Assembly: GCA_019307665.1 (NCBI GenBank)
Contig: JAFDJC010000027.1
Coordinates: 1-16,580, forward strand
Reading direction: 5' to 3'
Length of the DNA: 16,580 nucleotides
DNA from: Deltaproteobacteria bacterium
GTDB lineage: Bacteria > Desulfobacterota > Desulfobacteria > Desulfobacterales > SURF-7
The notes below the pieces were generated by a model. The model was given only the letters and a program-made list of their open reading frames with translations, had not been told where the DNA came from and ran no database searches. The position numbers and the translations under genes were made by a program. Below are positions 13,308 through 16,580 of the stretch, piece after piece. Each line of letters starts with the position of its first letter. The stretch's first letter is position 1.

Positions 13308-14462
13308 TTAGGAAAAAGTTGTACCAAATCGGTTAAAAATAAAAACACCTGTTCCGAAATATAAGAATGAAAGAAGAATAAGAGCTCCTATTTCATACAC
13401 CACATCGGAATATGATACTCCCAGTGTCAATAGTTTTTCAAGACCTGTTCCCATATGGGTAGTAGGCAGAAAATCAAAAAGATTGATGGAATAACTGCCT
13501 ATTTCCAACAGGTTTACTTCAGGTCGGGGGAAAATAATGCCGGAAAACAGGATTAGCATGAACATTGCCACACTGGAAATAAGAAATGCCCGGGTTTGAC
13601 TCCGTGAGATGCTGGCCACTATCATACCTATGCCAACACTTGCAAAACAGGCAATACCGGAAATAATAAATGCAAGAGCCATTGACCCGGCACTTCGGAA
13701 ACCCAATATCCAAGCTGTCATAAATGTCAGCAAAACAGAAACCAGACCCTGAATAATTTGTACGGCACTCATACCGGCAAGAAGATCCAGCGAATTTACC
13801 GGAGTCATTTTTAGCCTATCTAAAGTGCGGGCCTCTATCTCCCGTGCCACTGCCATTGAGGAGGAAAAAATTAGCATTATTACTGCAAAAACCAAAAGCC
13901 CTGGAACATATGCTTCAAATGGAGTGCGTGCGGTAGAAAGGCCGAGTGGCTTTTCAACTAATATTATTGAAGGAGAAAATTGCGATTTTTTAGTATCGTA
14001 TTCTTCCAAGATCTGTTTGATGAGTGATTTAGTAACATAGTATAAGGGAAGGGTACTGTTTCCCGTTAATGAAACAGTTGCAGGAATAGAATGTTCGTTC
14101 TCAATAGCGTATGAGAATTTTGGTGGTATTATGACCCCTGCGATTGCCTTTCCATTTAAAAGCGCATGCTTGAATTTTGGCGGATCATCTACAATAGTAA
14201 CATGAAAACTGTTACTACCATCTTCCAAGGTAAGTTTTGTCATACTATTAATTACTTCTTGACCATAATTGACCATTTTTGATCCAGATGAGATTGTGAT
14301 GTCTTTATTACACACTATAATATTACAAGTAATAAGCTGTTCGCTGAAAAACATCCAATAAAGAATCACAAAAAAGGGCGCAGTCAATAACGAGAGTGCT
14401 AATCCTAAACGATCCCGAAGCTGCTGGCGCACGCATTTTTTAAAAATTAAAACAGCCCTCAT
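13308..14462 (-). CDS. ABC-2 type transporter permease
   Basis: This is a membrane subunit of 384 residues in the YhhJ/ABC-2 fold. One N-terminal membrane segment (about 20-41) is followed by a large extracytoplasmic domain (about 45-180). Five to six C-terminal segments begin near YVPGLLVFAVIMLIF. The motif AREIEARTLDRLKMTPV between the second and third segments is the typical ABC-2 coupling region. Its ATG overlaps the TGA of the ATPase gene (ATGA), and 17 bases separate it from the UbiA start, so the four genes form one operon. Likely exports a lipid-type or hydrophobic product; the substrate is inferred only from neighbours. Confidence 0.9.
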   Translation of the reverse strand: MRAVLIFKKCVRQQLRDRLGLALSLLTAPFFVILYWMFFSEQLITCNIIVCNKDITISSGSKMVNYGQEVINSMTKLTLEDGSNSFHVTIVDDPPKFKHALLNGKAIAGVIIPPKFSYAIENEHSIPATVSLTGNSTLPLYYVTKSLIKQILEEYDTKKSQFSPSIILVEKPLGLSTARTPFEAYVPGLLVFAVIMLIFSSSMAVAREIEARTLDRLKMTPVNSLDLLAGMSAVQIIQGLVSVLLTFMTAWILGFRSAGSMALAFIISGIACFASVGIGMIVASISRSQTRAFLISSVAMFMLILFSGIIFPRPEVNLLEIGSYSINLFDFLPTTHMGTGLEKLLTLGVSYSDVVYEIGALILLSFLYFGTGVFIFNRFGTTFS

Positions 14463-15427
14463 GCATTTAATCTCCGGCCGGTGAGTTCCACGAATAAATC
14501 TTCAAGAGAACGTTCGCGGATTCTGACTTCAAGTGGTCTAAAGGCTTGTTTGTTCAGTACTTGGTGTATCTGTCCAATTAATTCATCATTTTTATCGGTA
14601 TTAATTATCAGAGTGTCGTGAAGACGAATCACATCTGTCGTTATTTTTGAGATCATTCCAACGGCCTTATTAATGAGTTGATCTGTTGCTTCCTGCAGAG
14701 AAATTTCAATAATACTTGAAGCTTTTCCTTTGGATTTTAATGCAGACGGAGTATCTATTTTCAATAGAGCTCCATGATCCATGATTGCCACACGATCAGC
14801 GATTCTCTCAGCTTCGTCAATGTTATGCGTTGATATTATAACAGCTTTGCCTTGTGTATATGCAAAAGAGCAAATCATTTTTCTCAGGTGAAATCGACTT
14901 TGAATATCAAGTCCGGCAAATGGCTCATCCAGAATTAGGATTTTTGGATCATGAACCATGGCCAAAGCAAGGTTAAGACACCGCTGCATACCTCCGGACA
15001 GTTTTTCTGCAAGTTCGTATTCCTTGCCGCTAAGGCATAAATTATCCAGTAGCGCCCCGATCATTTTTTTTCTCTTGACGGATGGCAATCCATACATTTC
15101 TGCCATGAAAACAAGCTGTTCGTGACATGTTAAATCCTGCCATATAGAAAGATGCTGCGGACAATATCCGATGTGCGTGCACTGAAATGAATGAAGTGTC
15201 TGATTACCCAAATCCATGATATTCACTGATCCTGAATCAGGCTTGAGCAAGCCGCATATCATTTTAATAAGGGTAGTCTTCCCAGCACCGTTTGGACCAA
15301 GCAGAAATAGAATCTCCTTAAAATTGGCAGAAAACGTCAATCGATTAACAGCTCTCAAATCTCCATACCGCCGTGATAAATTTTTAGTATACAAAGCTGT
15401 TGTCTGATTTGTATCTGGGCTAAGCAA
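14459..15427 (-). CDS. ABC transporter ATP-binding protein
   Basis: This is the cytosolic ATPase subunit of 322 residues. Walker A GPNGAGKTT is at 44-52, the Q-loop at Q91, the signature LSGGMQ at 143-148, Walker B ILILDE at 163-168 and the H-loop at H201 (ISTHN). Residues after about 230 form the C-terminal extension common in ABC-2 exporters. The start is TTG at 15425-15427 with AAGGGA about six bases upstream. It is the first gene of the operon and partners the permease that follows it. A sigma-70-like promoter lies about 80-110 bases upstream. Confidence 0.93.
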   Translation of the reverse strand: MLSPDTNQTTALYTKNLSRRYGDLRAVNRLTFSANFKEILFLLGPNGAGKTTLIKMICGLLKPDSGSVNIMDLGNQTLHSFQCTHIGYCPQHLSIWQDLTCHEQLVFMAEMYGLPSVKRKKMIGALLDNLCLSGKEYELAEKLSGGMQRCLNLALAMVHDPKILILDEPFAGLDIQSRFHLRKMICSFAYTQGKAVIISTHNIDEAERIADRVAIMDHGALLKIDTPSALKSKGKASSIIEISLQEATDQLINKAVGMISKITTDVIRLHDTLIINTDKNDELIGQIHQVLNKQAFRPLEVRIRERSLEDLFVELTGRRLNA

Positions 15428-15461
15428 TAGGATCCCTTTGTTTTTTTAACAGTATCTGTTG

Positions 15462-15476
15462 GAATTAATTTAATTC
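15462..15476. promoter_or_regulatory. Perfect 15-bp palindrome in the leader of the ABC operon
   Basis: GAATTAA and TTAATTC flank a central base. The element lies about 27-41 bases downstream of the predicted transcription start and upstream of the TTG, where a repressor could block elongation. It is AT-rich, so chance is possible. Confidence 0.3.
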
Positions 15477-15509
15477 GTTTGCTGGATTAACAATTGTGAT
15501 ATTTTAATG

Positions 15510-15538
15510 AGAATATTTGCAGTTGGTGATATTGTCAA
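15510..15538 (-). promoter_or_regulatory. Sigma-70-like promoter of the ABC-UbiA-cyclase operon
   Basis: On the minus strand TTGACA (15533-15538) is followed after 17 bases by TATTCT (15510-15515, 4 of 6 matches). The predicted start is near 15503, giving a leader of about 75 bases. A second TTGACA lies further upstream at 15556-15561 without an evident -10. Confidence 0.5.
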
Positions 15539-15572
15539 ATACAAAGAGTAAAGAATGTCAATAGCATTTTAA

Positions 15573-15749
15573 AATGTCCCTCTTCATGTTAGGCTTCCCG
15601 AGAAAGGCGGTCTTTCAGGTGTTGTAATGACCGATCAGATGAAATCTATTGATTTTAAATCACGAAGAGCCAAATTTATCGAAAAAGCTCCTGATGATGT
15701 ACTAAGCAAAGTTCTTGCGATTCTTGATGCAATTCTTTATGAGGGATAA
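15573..15749 (+). pseudogene. MazF/PemK-type toxin, C-terminal remnant
   Basis: The frame opens after a stop at 15570-15572 and reads LPEKGGLSGVVMTDQMKSID, then the SRRAKFIEKAPDDVL segment, and ends at TAA 15747-15749. This matches the C-terminal third of MazF/PemK mRNA interferases (GLxxxxVVLxDQVxSxDWRxR pattern). The N-terminal half with the usual GDIWW...PRP segment is missing. A short frame at 15507-15551 containing AVGDIV may be a trace of the start, which would imply an internal deletion. No antitoxin gene is recognisable. It is on the strand opposite to its neighbours and is probably a decayed toxin-antitoxin module. Confidence 0.7.
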
Positions 15750-15799
15750 TCGGTCATCATCCTGACCTTCCATTACGGCCAGCTCATTAAGAAGGCTTA

Positions 15800-16580
15800 C
15801 TAAATATCATATTTTTCACGAAGTATTCCTGAAAGCTTTTGCACAATAGCAAAAGCTTTCTCAACTGTCTTTTCCTTGTCGGGATTAACAAGACAGCAGG
15901 TGGCCGGAGAGAGCATACTTTTTTGCAGCATGTGGGGAATATCGATACCTTTTTTTGCCAGAATTTGCCATACATTTTCCAGTTGCGCAGTTAATGAGTT
16001 TATATCCTCTTTTTCAATGTCTTCAAAACCTGTGTGGATTATTCCCCAGACAATAACACCGTCGTTATCAAGAAACCGTTTTATTGAGGGCGCATAGGAT
16101 GAAAAAATTTCCGCGTTTGTGTAAATATCAAGAGACAGAATATCAAGATTCAACCCCAGTAAAAAATCCCAATCCGGGTTGCCGCAAAGATGTATGCCGC
16201 GCGGTTGATCAATCATTGAGAAAAACAGGTCAAGGTCGCCTTTTGCCTTAAGATCGTTATAACCTGCCATGGAAGAAAAAAGAAACTGAAGACCGGGCTC
16301 GTCTACAAACATAAACGCATTTTTATTAAGAACTTTCAGTCTGTCCAGTTGCGCATTAATTCTTTTAGCCATGAATTCGAACATAAAAGGACGTACAGTA
16401 TCATCAAAAAGAATCGGGCGTTCATCCTGATCTAAAACATTAAAACCAAAACTGATCGGCCCTTCAAGCTGCCCCCTGATGGCCGGCCTCCCGGACAGGT
16501 CCATTTCAAGGAAACGATGATAAACCACCGAATACTCCCTGCTGACATCAAAATATGATGGATCATCAAAATGACCAAGG
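15800..16580 (-). CDS. UROD/MetE-like (uroporphyrinogen decarboxylase / cobalamin-independent methionine synthase superfamily) protein, N-terminus outside window
   Basis: This is a partial gene. An internal GTG at 16528 would give 242 residues, but the frame stays open to the window edge and reads LGHFDDPSYFDVSREYSV upstream, so the true start lies beyond 16580. The fold is a TIM barrel. Visible motifs, numbered from that GTG, are QLEGPISFG (20-28), FVDEPGL (74-80), IHLCGNPDW with H113 and C115, and SPATCCLVNPD near residue 210. His-x-Cys followed by a later Cys before VNPD matches the zinc site of MetE-type methyltransferases rather than the arginine-rich pocket of true UROD. It therefore probably handles a thiol or methyl group. 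It stands apart from the ABC operon (372-base gap). The exact reaction is unknown. Confidence 0.82.
   Translation of the reverse strand, partial: LGHFDDPSYFDVSREYSVVYHRFLEMDLSGRPAIRGQLEGPISFGFNVLDQDERPILFDDTVRPFMFEFMAKRINAQLDRLKVLNKNAFMFVDEPGLQFLFSSMAGYNDLKAKGDLDLFFSMIDQPRGIHLCGNPDWDFLLGLNLDILSLDIYTNAEIFSSYAPSIKRFLDNDGVIVWGIIHTGFEDIEKEDINSLTAQLENVWQILAKKGIDIPHMLQKSMLSPATCCLVNPDKEKTVEKAFAIVQKLSGILREKYDI

Noticed and set aside
13292..13348. Upstream ATG for the UbiA gene (19 extra residues)
   Set aside because: It would overlap the permease by 41 bases and adds residues not typical of the family, while the ATG at 13291 has GGGGG in front.

Overview
This is a single AT-rich bacterial window, most likely from a member of the Desulfobacterota (Desulfobacterales-like sulfate reducer or syntroph). 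That placement is inferred from a multiheme periplasmic cytochrome c, a rubredoxin with the C-x4-C spacing known from Desulfovibrio desulfuricans Rd-2, a sigma-54 enhancer-binding protein with PAS sensing, and two DUF4143 AAA ATPases. No rRNA, tRNA, CRISPR array or complete insertion sequence was seen.

Layout. (1) 1-246: hairpin-rich DNA, then a sigma-70-like promoter overlapped by an inverted repeat. (2) 247-2901: two different DUF4143 AAA+ ATPases on the plus strand; the second is preceded by twin TGTGA-N6-TCACA operators. (3) 2923-11034, all minus strand, read from the right: a membrane-anchored YyaL/DUF255 thioredoxin-domain protein, an ArsC/LMW-phosphatase-PAS-sigma54 regulator fusion, a rubredoxin, a pentaheme cytochrome c, a purine nucleoside phosphorylase and an MTA/SAH/5'-deoxyadenosine-type deaminase. 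(4) 11035-11388: a divergent control region with two sigma-54-like promoters facing apart around a palindrome, feeding the YyaL-like gene on the minus strand and a 68-residue unknown protein on the plus strand. (5) 11705-15427, minus strand: a tight operon of ABC ATPase, ABC-2 permease, UbiA prenyltransferase and a lycopene-cyclase-like membrane protein. (6) 15573-15749: a MazF/PemK toxin remnant. (7) 15800 to the right edge: a UROD/MetE-like protein, N-terminus outside the window.

How the parts may work together. The deaminase and phosphorylase overlap by 35 bases and form a logical salvage pair: 5'-modified adenosines are deaminated to inosines and then phosphorolysed. The phosphorylase keeps the 6-oxopurine Asn but has Leu where human PNP has the 5'-OH-binding His, which fits a 5'-deoxy or 5'-methylthio substrate. 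The sigma-54 regulator carries a complete ArsC-type Cys triad plus a Cys-rich PAS domain, so it may sense arsenic or thiol redox state. It sits directly downstream of a thioredoxin-like gene whose upstream region has a -24/-12 element. The ABC-UbiA-cyclase operon recalls C50 carotenoid modules (lycopene elongase next to CarR-type cyclase subunits), but no phytoene synthase or desaturase is present here, so its lipid product is open.

The most interesting parts are the sigma-54 circuit (regulator fusion plus divergent promoters), the ABC-UbiA-cyclase operon, and the operator arrangement in front of the second AAA ATPase.
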